This document shows, in pieces, positions 18,587 through 27,508 of a stretch of 64,000 bases of DNA. Position 1 is the first letter of the stretch. Every line of letters starts with the position of its first letter. The translations under genes were made by a program, and so were the position numbers. The DNA is taken from positions 62,001 to 126,000 of the forward strand of contig NZ_CANMED010000003.1 of the NCBI RefSeq assembly GCF_947496855.1, read 5' to 3'. Below the pieces are notes generated by a model. The model did no database searches. It was not told the DNA's origin and was given only the letters and a program-made list of their open reading frames with translations. Source of the DNA: an uncultured Aquimarina sp. Lineage in GTDB: Bacteria > Bacteroidota > Bacteroidia > Flavobacteriales > Flavobacteriaceae.

Positions 18587-21016
18587 ATGATCAGGAATTA
18601 TATAAAAATAGCTTGGAGAAACCTTATAAGAAATAAAGTCTTCAGTGCTATTAACATTGTTGGGTTAAGTATTGGTGTTGCTGCTTGTTTATTAATAACA
18701 TTGTTTATTATAGATGAAACGAGTTATGATACACAAATACCGAATAGAGATAATGTATATAGGCTAACACATTTTGCTAAAGTTGATGGTGTAGAAGGTT
18801 GGGGAGCTCATCACTCCGCTCTTATGGCAAGCACTATTAATCGTGAATTTGAAGAAGTAGAAAATGCAGGAAGATTATTAGATAATGAATTAATGTATGG
18901 AGCAGGAAATAATGAAATAAGTCTTAACAAGACCCCTGCTCAATACCACGAAGAACATTTTGCATATGCTGATCAAGCTATAGTTGATATTTTTGATTTA
19001 GAAATGATTGAAGGAGAAGCTTCTTCTGCGCTTACTATGCCATTAACGATAATAATTTCTGAAAGTAAAGCGAAGAAATTCTTTAAAAACAAAAGCGCCA
19101 TTGGTCAAGCTATGTATCTAAACGGAGATACATCCGAGGCTTATAAAATAACAGGAGTATATAAAGATTTCCCAAAAGCATCGAACTTTGATTACAAATT
19201 CTTGATAACACTAAAAGGGGTAGAATTTGGAGAAGGAGAACAAACGCGATGGACTCAAAATAATTATTTCAATTTCATACAACTAAAACCGAATACAGAC
19301 GTCGCTATCTTTGAAGATAGAATGACACAAGTAATTCTAAATAATTACATCTTAGCAGCATTCAGAAATGGTGGATACGATAAAACCGAACGTGTTTTGC
19401 GTACTTCTCACCTTGATTTACAACCTCTTGCCGACATTCATCTTCGCTCTAAAGGTATTCATGATGGGAAAACACATGGAGATATTCGGTTTGTATGGAT
19501 CCTTGGAGCTATCGCTCTTTTTATTCTAATAATAGCTTGTATTAATTTCATTAATCTATCAACCGCAAAATCCGCAAATAGAGCAAAAGAAGTCGGTCTT
19601 AGAAAAGTAATAGGTTCTGGAAGAAAAAAACTCATTATACAGTTTTTAATAGAGTCTATAGTTATTACTCTATTTGCATTTGGTTTAGGTGTTTTACTAG
19701 CGATACTTGGGTTATCTCTTTTTAATATAATTTCTGGTAAAACACTAACATTACCATGGAGTACTTGGTTCTTTATCCCTACTATATTTTTAGCAGGATT
19801 ATTCGTTGGAATTTCTGCAGGTATTTATCCTGCTTTTTATCTCTCAAAATTTACTCCAATTAATGTTTTAAAAGGAAAAATTAGTGAAGGTTCTAAATCT
19901 TCTAGTTTAAGAAGTAGTTTAGTAATATTTCAGTTTACTATTTCCATAGTATTAATAGTGAGTACTCTAATTATTAATAATCAAATGGATTTTATTTTGA
20001 ATAAAGAAATAGGGTTCAACAAAGAACAAGTTCTCCAAATTCATGGCGTAAATATGTTGGGAGATCGTCTTACTTCATTCGCAAACGAAATCAAACAAAT
20101 ACAAGGAGTCGAAAATGTTAGTAATAGTGATTATCTGCCAATAAAAGGAACAAAACGTAATGGTAATACTTTTTATAATAAAGAAGTTATGAATGCAGAC
20201 GGTGTACCGTCTCAAGCTTGGATTGTAGACGAAGATTATTTAAATACTTTTGGGATGCTACTTACCTCAGGAAGAAACTTTGACAAAAACCGAGCAATAG
20301 AAAACCAGTCTGTAATAATTAATCAAACACTTGCCGAAAAATTTGGAATGCAAGAGCCTATCGGTAAAAAAATGCTCCGAGGTAATAGTACATATACTAT
20401 TATTGGAGTCGTAGAAGATTTTAATTTTGAATCCTTACATCAACAAGTCGGACCCTTAGCCATGTTTCATGGTGATGATACAACGATAACGTCTATAAAA
20501 GTAAATACTCAAAACATATCCGAAGTGCTTGCTATGATAGAAAATAAATGGAAAACTTTTGTGCCTAATCTTGATTTCAGACACACATTTATGGATGAAT
20601 CATATGCCACAATGTATTCTAACATAAAGCATATGAAGCAATTGATCGTAAGTTTTGCCTTGTTATCTATTTTGGTAGCTTGTTTAGGTTTGTTCGCTTT
20701 ATCAGCTTTTTTAGTAGAACAACGCAAAAAAGAGTTAAGTATACGAAAAGTTTTAGGAGCCTCTATAAAAAACCTTTTTAAACTACTCACCACCCATTTT
20801 TTAATTTTAGTAGTAATTTCAATAATCATCGCGATACCATTGTCTTATTTTATTATGGATAATTGGCTTCAGGATTATGCATATCGAATTTCTATTTCCT
20901 GGAAAGTGTTTGCTTTAAGTGGTTCACTAGCAATTCTAATAACATTACTTACTATAAGTTATCACACGATTAAAGCAGGATTTGTAAATCCTATCGATAG
21001 TTTAAAATCAGAATAA
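18587..21016 (+). CDS. FtsX/MacB-type ABC permease, copy 4
   Basis: An 809-residue paralogue starting MIRNYIKIAWRNLIRNK and ending NPIDSLKSE. The layout is the same: N-terminal helix (about 22-42), periplasmic domain, FtsX domain 1 (signature AKEVGLRKVIGSGR near residue 340) and FtsX domain 2 (KKELSIRKVLGASI near residue 720). In the last motif the usual EIGIRKV becomes ELSIRKV, a mild change. It is intact and within the operon. Confidence 0.92.
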   Translation: MIRNYIKIAWRNLIRNKVFSAINIVGLSIGVAACLLITLFIIDETSYDTQIPNRDNVYRLTHFAKVDGVEGWGAHHSALMASTINREFEEVENAGRLLDNELMYGAGNNEISLNKTPAQYHEEHFAYADQAIVDIFDLEMIEGEASSALTMPLTIIISESKAKKFFKNKSAIGQAMYLNGDTSEAYKITGVYKDFPKASNFDYKFLITLKGVEFGEGEQTRWTQNNYFNFIQLKPNTDVAIFEDRMTQVILNNYILAAFRNGGYDKTERVLRTSHLDLQPLADIHLRSKGIHDGKTHGDIRFVWILGAIALFILIIACINFINLSTAKSANRAKEVGLRKVIGSGRKKLIIQFLIESIVITLFAFGLGVLLAILGLSLFNIISGKTLTLPWSTWFFIPTIFLAGLFVGISAGIYPAFYLSKFTPINVLKGKISEGSKSSSLRSSLVIFQFTISIVLIVSTLIINNQMDFILNKEIGFNKEQVLQIHGVNMLGDRLTSFANEIKQIQGVENVSNSDYLPIKGTKRNGNTFYNKEVMNADGVPSQAWIVDEDYLNTFGMLLTSGRNFDKNRAIENQSVIINQTLAEKFGMQEPIGKKMLRGNSTYTIIGVVEDFNFESLHQQVGPLAMFHGDDTTITSIKVNTQNISEVLAMIENKWKTFVPNLDFRHTFMDESYATMYSNIKHMKQLIVSFALLSILVACLGLFALSAFLVEQRKKELSIRKVLGASIKNLFKLLTTHFLILVVISIIIAIPLSYFIMDNWLQDYAYRISISWKVFALSGSLAILITLLTISYHTIKAGFVNPIDSLKSE

Positions 21017-21025
21017 ACCAATTAG

Positions 21026-21044
21026 TACTAAACTTGTTTCAGTA
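21026..21044. repeat. Short palindromic repeat in permease spacer, inverted copy
   Basis: TACTAAA-CTTGT-TTCAGTA, one mismatch in the arms, is the reverse-orientation relative of the repeat at 13660-13678. It overlaps an in-frame TTG upstream of copy 5, which argues against that TTG as the start. Confidence 0.45.
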
Positions 21045-21060
21045 TAAAAACCATACAGTT

Positions 21061-23481
21061 ATGATCCTTAATAATTTTAAAATTGCAATCAGAACCCTTT
21101 GGAAAGATCGCACGTTTACAGCGCTTAATATTGTAGGTCTTACTGCAGCTTTTGGAGTGGCAATATTGTTAGCCATGTATGCGGTCTTCCAACTTTCTTT
21201 TGATCGTTTTCATGAACAAGGAGAATATCTTTATCAAGTTTATTCTGAAGACAGTACTCCAAACGGGCTTCAAGCTAATCTTTCTAAACCAGAACCTTTT
21301 GTGGCAGCTCTTCAGGATGAAATAGCAGGGGTCGAAAGAATAACACGTCATAGCGGGTCTGGTATTTTATTAAATCATAAAGACAAGCAATTAGGCATGC
21401 ATGTTTCTTATGTAGATCCTGATTTTTTTAATATGTTTAGCTTTCCTATCATAAAGGGAGATGCGCAGAATCCAATAACTTCAGAATCCTCAATTGTTAT
21501 TACTGAAAAAGTCGCAAAACGAATTTTCGGAGAGGAAAATCCCATAGGACAAACCGTTACAGTTTTAAGAGACGAAGAACAGGTACCGTTTAATGTTACC
21601 GCAATTGTTAAGGATTTTCCAGATACAAGTTCAATGGGATTTGATGTCGCACTGAATTTTAAAAGTCAACCAAAGCATGCGTACGCTAGAACCATAGGGC
21701 GATGGGATATGAAGAATCACACAGTTTATATGCAACTCTCTAAAGAAATAACGCCTAAACAATTTGAAAAAAGCACCATAAATTTTACTCAACTACACTA
21801 TAAAAGTGAAATAGATAATGCCAAACGGGATGGCGCCCAACCAAATACCAATGGTGTCTATAAACAAATTAAACTATTGCCTTTATCAGACGTCCGATTT
21901 GCTAATTTCAGTCAAGGTAGTGTTACTGTAAATCATACCATGCAGTATTTAGTATTGGGTATTGCTATTCTTATTATTTGTATCGCTTGCTTCAATTTTA
22001 TGAATATGAGCATTGCAAAAAGTGCACAAAGGCTGCGAGAAATTGGGATGCGCAAAACACTAGGAGCCAATAAAGGGCAATTGTTTTTTCAGTTTTGGGG
22101 TGAAAGTATTATAATCTTTTTAGTTTCTACAGGTTTAGGAGTTTTAATTGCTTCTTTGTTACTAAAACCTTTTCAAACATTATTTAAAACTAAAGCTTCG
22201 TTTGCAACTATATTGACCCCCTCTACTCTGCTCGGGTTAATTTTAAGTTTGGTAATCATCACTATCATCGCGGGAGGTTATCCTTCTTTGTTAATGAGTC
22301 GTCTAGGTACTTTACAAAGTCTAAAAGGTAAACTGGAAAACAGTGGAAAAAATCATGTACGCAACAGTTTAATCATAGTACAGTTTGGGATTGCCATACT
22401 ACTTATCAGCGGGACACTTGTGCTTTGGAATCAGGTTGAGTTTATGCGTACCAAAGATTTGGGGTTTAATAAAGATCAGGTAATTGCTTTTCCTCTTAAT
22501 GGAAAACGTAACGATCAACAAGCTATTCAATTACTTCGGGACGCCCTTGAAGATAAAACAGATATTGTGAGTATTACAGCTTCCAATAATATTTTGGGCT
22601 TTGGCAAGGATGGAAATCGTTCTACAAGTGTTATGGGTTTTGACTACAAAGGTCGTGGTGTGGATACCCATATGTTAGTTGTAGATGCAGATTATGTTGA
22701 AACCTTAGATTTACATCTTATTGAAGGTCGTTCTTTTCGAAAAAACTTAGCTAGCGATAGTCTATCGATTATCATTAATGAATCGATGGCTAAAAAATTA
22801 AATGAAAAGGAAATTTTGAATACCAAAATTTTCTTAGAAGATTCTGTAGCCTTTTCTGTAGTGGGAGTTATAAAAGACTTTAATTTTCAGGAACTTGATC
22901 GAAATATTGCACCGATGACGCTTTTTGCGTTACCTAATTGGAATTTAAGACACGTATATGTGAAAGTTGCACCTCAAAATTTAGAGCAATCTTACACTAA
23001 TGTCAAAGCTGCATGGGCATCAATAGAACCCAATGCAGAGTTTCTAGGATCTTTTTTAGACGAAAACATAGAACGTACGTTACACAACGAGCGCACGATG
23101 GTCACGATGATTGGAAGCGGTTCTTTACTTGCTATAATTCTGAGCTGTATTGGTCTATTTGCCATCTCTCTTCTGGTTGTTGCGCAACGCAGAAAGGAAA
23201 TAGGAATCCGAAAAGTTGTAGGTGCAAGTGTTTCAAAAATAACAATGATGCTATCCATTGACTTTTTAAAACTTGTACTCATTGCCTTTGTGATAGCCAC
23301 TCCTATTGCTTGGTATTTCTCTTCTCAATGGCTTCAGAATTATACCTATCATATTAATCTTACTTTTTGGGTTTTTCTAACCGCTGGGAGTATTACCGTA
23401 TTAATTGCCTTGGCTACCATAAGTATCAAAACAATCAAAGCCGCTATACAAAATCCAGTAAAAAGCCTTAAAACGGAATAA
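21061..23481 (+). CDS. FtsX/MacB-type ABC permease, copy 5
   Basis: An 806-residue paralogue from ATG 21061 (MILNNFKIAIRTLWKDR); an upstream in-frame TTG lies inside an intergenic palindrome and was not chosen. FtsX domain 1 shows LREIGMRKTLGANK near residue 340, domain 2 shows RKEIGIRKVVGAS near residue 720, and the protein ends NPVKSLKTE. It is the most divergent of the five consecutive copies: FNFMNMS replaces the usual INFINLS at the end of the first FtsX helix, and its G+C content looks slightly higher. It is the last intact copy before the decayed one. Confidence 0.91.
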   Translation: MILNNFKIAIRTLWKDRTFTALNIVGLTAAFGVAILLAMYAVFQLSFDRFHEQGEYLYQVYSEDSTPNGLQANLSKPEPFVAALQDEIAGVERITRHSGSGILLNHKDKQLGMHVSYVDPDFFNMFSFPIIKGDAQNPITSESSIVITEKVAKRIFGEENPIGQTVTVLRDEEQVPFNVTAIVKDFPDTSSMGFDVALNFKSQPKHAYARTIGRWDMKNHTVYMQLSKEITPKQFEKSTINFTQLHYKSEIDNAKRDGAQPNTNGVYKQIKLLPLSDVRFANFSQGSVTVNHTMQYLVLGIAILIICIACFNFMNMSIAKSAQRLREIGMRKTLGANKGQLFFQFWGESIIIFLVSTGLGVLIASLLLKPFQTLFKTKASFATILTPSTLLGLILSLVIITIIAGGYPSLLMSRLGTLQSLKGKLENSGKNHVRNSLIIVQFGIAILLISGTLVLWNQVEFMRTKDLGFNKDQVIAFPLNGKRNDQQAIQLLRDALEDKTDIVSITASNNILGFGKDGNRSTSVMGFDYKGRGVDTHMLVVDADYVETLDLHLIEGRSFRKNLASDSLSIIINESMAKKLNEKEILNTKIFLEDSVAFSVVGVIKDFNFQELDRNIAPMTLFALPNWNLRHVYVKVAPQNLEQSYTNVKAAWASIEPNAEFLGSFLDENIERTLHNERTMVTMIGSGSLLAIILSCIGLFAISLLVVAQRRKEIGIRKVVGASVSKITMMLSIDFLKLVLIAFVIATPIAWYFSSQWLQNYTYHINLTFWVFLTAGSITVLIALATISIKTIKAAIQNPVKSLKTE

Positions 23482-23508
23482 AAATTAATCATTTAATAAC
23501 GAACAATT

Positions 23509-23830
23509 ATAATCAGGAATTATAAAAAATCGTGTAGAAAAATTTACAAAAACGAAAAGTATTTTCCTTTTTAAATATTTTGGGATTAACCTTGGGGGTT
23601 GGATATCCTATTTTAATATTTCTGTACGCAAATGATCATCTCCAATTTGATAATTTTCATCATAATGAAGATAGTATTCATAGAGTAGTAACAGAAGAGC
23701 ATCAGGGCCAGATAGAGTATGAACCAAATGTCCCTACTGGTTTGTAGAAGTATTTAAATTCGATTTTAATTCTTTCAATCCGAATACTCTATCAAAAGAA
23801 AAAAGTATACTTTAATAAACTTAGGGCTAC
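23509..23830 (+). pseudogene. Remnant of a sixth tandem FtsX/MacB permease
   Basis: The spacer after copy 5 reads ATAATCAGGAATTAT where the paralogues have ATGATCAGGAATTAT, so the start codon is lost (ATA at 23509). With small frameshifts the following bases still encode FtsX-type N-terminal sequence: LNILGLTLGVGYPILIFLYA and then FDNFHHNEDSIHRVVTEE. A stop occurs near 23745, and a short piece resembling SFNPNTLSKEKSI follows. Nothing of the membrane-rich C-terminal half remains. This is a decayed paralogue, with the gap between here and the next promoter made of unrecognisable sequence. Confidence 0.75.
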
Positions 23831-24173
23831 ATAGGATTTTAAATAAAAAACTTTTCTAAATATTTCCAAAGGTGATCAGGCTGGTTTTTGTCCTGTCATC
23901 TAGAGTCTCTTTTGGTAAACTCAAAAAAGGCTTTGTTGAGAAGTCATTCTGAAAAATCATCCGAATTGATAATTTTCTATAACACCTATTTTTTTTCTAA
24001 ATGCACAACGGGTTATGATTCATTATTATTTGAAAATAACCAAGAAGATAAATTAAAAACGAAGGAATTTCCTACGTTTACTGAATTTATTACAGTATCT
24101 ATTAAAGGATATTGAAAATCGAAGATTCCACACAGCTAAATACATTGTTTTCAGAAGGAAGAGTCCTAATTTT
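23831..24173. other. Decayed spacer between permease remnant and second promoter
   Basis: A 75-codon frame at 23888-24115 starts with an alternative codon and has no recognisable family or signal peptide. I regard it as part of the decayed permease or chance, not as a gene. No other signal is visible. Confidence 0.4.
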
Positions 24174-24174
24174 A

Positions 24175-24218
24175 AAGTGTTCGATTATGAACAAGAAGTG
24201 TATCAAAATCGAACACTT
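24175..24218. promoter_or_regulatory. Tandem enhancer palindromes (UAS), copy 2
   Basis: The proximal 23-bp site at 24196-24218 has outer arms AAGTGT/ACACTT and matches the site at 8835-8857 in 21 of 23 positions. A weaker distal palindrome, TGTTC-GATTAT-GAACA (24178-24193), lies about 22 bp upstream, the same spacing as in copy 1. Start-to-GG distance to the -24-like element is again 74 bp. Confidence 0.65.
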
Positions 24219-24267
24219 TCATTTTTGAAATAAAAAATAAATTACTGATTATCAGTATTTTAAATAT

Positions 24268-24290
24268 CCGGCATCATCTTCTCTATATAA
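24268..24290 (+). promoter_or_regulatory. Candidate -24/-12-like promoter of the downstream permease unit
   Basis: CCGGCATCATCTTCTCTATATAAT aligns with the copy-1 promoter over GGCA, ATCTT, CTAT and TAAT. It keeps the -24 GG, but the -12 GC is TC, so it is a weaker match to the sigma-54 consensus than its twin. The call rests on shared position and layout. A small palindrome ACTGATTATCAGT (24243-24255) sits between enhancer and promoter; copy 1 has GCTGAAAAACAGT at the same place. Confidence 0.4.
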
Positions 24291-24327
24291 TTTACACAAG
24301 TCATTATTTCAATCAAAAACTAACAGT

Positions 24328-26682
24328 ATGATCTTTAATTATATAAAAATTGCTTTTCGTAGTTTACTTAAAAATAAGGGATATAGCTTTCTAAATATTT
24401 TTGGCTTAGCTATGGGCATCACCTGCGCCAGTCTAATTTTTCTATGGGTAGAAGATGAATTGAGTTTTAATGACTCTTTTGCGAAACAAGATCAAATCTA
24501 TTACATTCCAACCAATCAGAATTACGAAGGTGAATGGCGTACATTTTATTCCACACCAGGTCCTCTGGCACAGGCAATGAAAGACGAGATTCCAGGAATT
24601 ATAAAAGCTACTCGTTCCAGCTCAGAAGAACGTCTCTTTACTGTTGGTGATAATGCTATTAGTATAAGAGGTCGATATGCAGATGCTGATTTTTTAGAAA
24701 TTTTTGATCTTAAATTTATAGAAGGAGATAGAGATAATGCATTTAGTAATCCAGAAGCAATCGTTATCACCAAAGAAACTGCAGAACAACTTTTTGGAGA
24801 AAAGACTAAAGTCTATGGAAAAACAATCAAAATAAATAACCAAGATATTTATCTTATAACAGGAGTTATCGAAAATCTTCCAAAAAGCGTATCATTTCCT
24901 TTTGATTGGGTTGCTCCTTTCGAAAGATATCGAGATGGTGCAGAATGGATGACAACCTATGGAAGTAATTTTTCAGACACTTTTGTTGAACTATCAACAG
25001 AAGCCAATTTTGAAGCAGTTGATAAAAAAGTTCGAGAAATACTACCCATAAAAAGCCCAAATAGCGATACCTATGCTTTTTTACATTCCATAAAAGATTG
25101 GCATTTAAGATCAAAATTCGAAGGAGGAAAAAAAGTTGGAGGAAAAATCATCTTTGTTCGTCTCTTTTCTATAATTGCGCTCATAATATTACTTATCGCC
25201 TGTATCAACTTTATGAATTTATCTACTGCCAGAAGTGAAAAAAGAGCAAATGAAGTTGGAGTCAGAAAAGCAATTGGGTCTAGTCGTCCAAGGTTAATGT
25301 TACAGTTTATTATTGAGTCACTTATGATGGCGTTTTTTGCATCTATGGTAAGTATTTTATTATTATTTTTAATATTACCGCAATTCAACTTACTCATCGA
25401 AAAAGAGTTAATACTAGGCCTATCTAATCCCACTCATATCGGAATCTTATTATTCATAACAATTATTTGTGGAGTATTTGCCGGATTATATCCTGCATTC
25501 TATTTATCTTCTTTTAAACCTGTAGAGGTTCTAAAAGGTATAAAAGTAACTGGTGGTTCTGCGTCTTTTATAAGAAAAGGATTGGTAGTAGGTCAATTCA
25601 CAATATCCATTGTGTTCATTATTTGCACCATACTCGTATATCAACAAATTCAACACGTGAAAAATAGAGATTTGGGGTATAATAAAGACCATTTGATAAG
25701 GATGCATGCTAATGGTAACATCATTGAAAAATTTAATGTTTTTGAACAAGATCTAAAAAATACTGGAATAGTAGACGGTGTGGCATTAAGCAACTCTCAA
25801 ATGTTATCTGCTGGAAATAATGGATCAGGCTTGCAATGGGAAGGAGGAACAGATACTGAAGATGTTTTGATTTCATATAGACATGTAAATTCAGATTTTT
25901 TTAAGACTACGGGAATAGAACTTATAGAAGGACGAGGTTTTAAGAAAAATCAAAATCTGGACAGCACGAATGTAATAATAACACAATCTCTAGCTAAACT
26001 TATGGGTGATGGTTCTCCTATCGGAAAAACAATAACCGGAGGTGATGATGTTTATAATATTATAGGTATTACAAAAGATTACCAGTATGGTGATATGTAC
26101 GGTGCTAGTGATCCTGTTATGTTTTTTAACAACCATAACTACGCTCGATATTTCTATATAAAAACCAAATCTGGTGTAGCTCTAAATGACATGCTTGCTT
26201 CTATTGAAAAAGTAATGAAAAAAAACAATCCCGCTTTTCCTTTCGAATATACGTTTGTAGATGAAGCATTTAATGCTGTATTTAAAAGTGAGCAGCTGGT
26301 TGGTAAACTATCACAAATATTTGCATTACTAGCTATCTTAATTTCTTGCTTGGGGCTTTTTGGATTAGCCGCTTACACAGCAGAGCAGCGTAGTAAAGAA
26401 ATTGGAGTAAGAAAAGTACTAGGAGCTAGTGTAACGGGGATTGTAAAACTACTATCAAAAGATTTTCTGAAATTAGTATGCATTGCAATTTTGTTAGCAA
26501 TTCCATTAGCTTGGTTAGTAATGAATAACTGGTTAAAAGATTATGCCTACAGAATCGAAATAAACTGGCTCGTTTTTGTAATCGCTGGATTTGTAGCCAT
26601 CATCATTGCACTAGCTACTGTCAGTTTCCAGGCTATTAAAGCTGCGATTACTAATCCCATAAATAGTTTAAAAACAGAATAA
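24328..26682 (+). CDS. FtsX/MacB-type ABC permease, copy 7 of the array (sixth intact)
   Basis: A 784-residue paralogue starting MIFNYIKIAFRSLLKNK and ending NPINSLKTE. It is closest in feel to copy 1: both have KIAFRxLLKN at the N-terminus and the segment IKDWHLRSKFEGG or its like just before FtsX domain 1. FtsX signatures are ANEVGVRKAIGSSR and SKEIGVRKVLGAS. It has its own promoter region, so it heads a second transcription unit with the DUF2807-like gene, the second ATPase and the TolC-type gene. Confidence 0.93.
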   Translation: MIFNYIKIAFRSLLKNKGYSFLNIFGLAMGITCASLIFLWVEDELSFNDSFAKQDQIYYIPTNQNYEGEWRTFYSTPGPLAQAMKDEIPGIIKATRSSSEERLFTVGDNAISIRGRYADADFLEIFDLKFIEGDRDNAFSNPEAIVITKETAEQLFGEKTKVYGKTIKINNQDIYLITGVIENLPKSVSFPFDWVAPFERYRDGAEWMTTYGSNFSDTFVELSTEANFEAVDKKVREILPIKSPNSDTYAFLHSIKDWHLRSKFEGGKKVGGKIIFVRLFSIIALIILLIACINFMNLSTARSEKRANEVGVRKAIGSSRPRLMLQFIIESLMMAFFASMVSILLLFLILPQFNLLIEKELILGLSNPTHIGILLFITIICGVFAGLYPAFYLSSFKPVEVLKGIKVTGGSASFIRKGLVVGQFTISIVFIICTILVYQQIQHVKNRDLGYNKDHLIRMHANGNIIEKFNVFEQDLKNTGIVDGVALSNSQMLSAGNNGSGLQWEGGTDTEDVLISYRHVNSDFFKTTGIELIEGRGFKKNQNLDSTNVIITQSLAKLMGDGSPIGKTITGGDDVYNIIGITKDYQYGDMYGASDPVMFFNNHNYARYFYIKTKSGVALNDMLASIEKVMKKNNPAFPFEYTFVDEAFNAVFKSEQLVGKLSQIFALLAILISCLGLFGLAAYTAEQRSKEIGVRKVLGASVTGIVKLLSKDFLKLVCIAILLAIPLAWLVMNNWLKDYAYRIEINWLVFVIAGFVAIIIALATVSFQAIKAAITNPINSLKTE

Positions 26683-26691
26683 AATTTATAA

Positions 26692-26712
26692 ACCTGTTCG
26701 TCTAAGGCGGGC
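26692..26712. repeat. REP-like palindrome after permease copy 7
   Basis: ACCTGTTCGTCT-AAGGCGGGC is a related, imperfect copy of the palindromes at 16083 and 18551. Confidence 0.45.
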
Positions 26713-26728
26713 AAAAAACAAATTCATC

Positions 26729-27472
26729 ATGAAACATCTCAAATATTTTCTAGCATTAATCGTATTAACAAGTACTCAACTAGTAATAGCACAAACAAAG
26801 AAGAGCGTTAGTGCTTTTGAAAAAGTAATTATAAGTCCACACATACAGGTAACTTTTGTAGAAAGTAATGACGAATCTGTAACCATAGAAGAAAGTACAG
26901 AGCCAGAAGACAAAATCAATATTGAGGTAAAAGGAAACGTACTTCGTGTGTATTTAGATAATGCTAAGGAAACTACCAAAAACAAAACCGTAATTATAAA
27001 TGGAACAAAAAGAAAAGTTCCTATTTATAAAGGAAAAGTACTAACAGTTACCATTGGTTATAAACAGCTTAAAGAACTTTCGATAAGAGGAGAACAAGCG
27101 ACTTTATGTAAAAGTAAAATCACTACTGAAAGTTTTGATTTAAATATTTACGGGGAATCACAAGTAGTTTTTAATGAAGTGAATTTCGAAAATATGGACG
27201 TAGATATCTATGGTGAGAGCACTTTGAAAATAGAAAAAGGAACTATCGAAAATCAAAAAATTACGGCCTATGGAGAAAGTGTTACTGATTTACTGGCAAT
27301 AGATAATAAAAACACAAAATTAAAAGCTTTTGGAGAAGCCGAATTCAAAATTCAAGCATCTAATCGTATCAAACTTACGTCTTTTGGCGAAGCAAGACTA
27401 TATTACAAAGGTGATGCAAGTATTAGTAAAGGTTTAAACATAGGAGAAGTAGAAATATCAGAAATTCAATAA
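26729..27472 (+). CDS. Secreted DUF2807 (GIN/head)-like beta-helix protein
   Basis: A 247-residue protein with a signal peptide (about residues 1-21, ending TQLVIAQ) and a repetitive beta-rich body: repeats of the type IYGES, AYGES, AFGEA and SFGEA recur about every 20 residues between 140 and 230, as in the right-handed beta-helix of the DUF2807 putative auto-transporter adhesin/head-GIN family. It lies between the last permease (46 bp upstream) and the second ATPase (36 bp downstream), all on one strand, so it probably works with the exporter in the periplasm or at the surface. The exact role is unknown. Confidence 0.8.
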   Translation: MKHLKYFLALIVLTSTQLVIAQTKKSVSAFEKVIISPHIQVTFVESNDESVTIEESTEPEDKINIEVKGNVLRVYLDNAKETTKNKTVIINGTKRKVPIYKGKVLTVTIGYKQLKELSIRGEQATLCKSKITTESFDLNIYGESQVVFNEVNFENMDVDIYGESTLKIEKGTIENQKITAYGESVTDLLAIDNKNTKLKAFGEAEFKIQASNRIKLTSFGEARLYYKGDASISKGLNIGEVEISEIQ

Positions 27473-27508
27473 TATTATTTAACACTATAATAATTCATCA
27501 CAAAAAAT

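Noticed and set aside
23888-24115. 75-codon plus-strand frame in the decayed permease spacer
   Set aside because: Alternative start codon, no recognisable family, and its position inside a decayed paralogue region.
24243-24255. ACTGATTATCAGT as an Fnr-type operator
   Set aside because: The spacing between half-sites is one base, not four. It is better explained as part of the duplicated sigma-54 promoter region.
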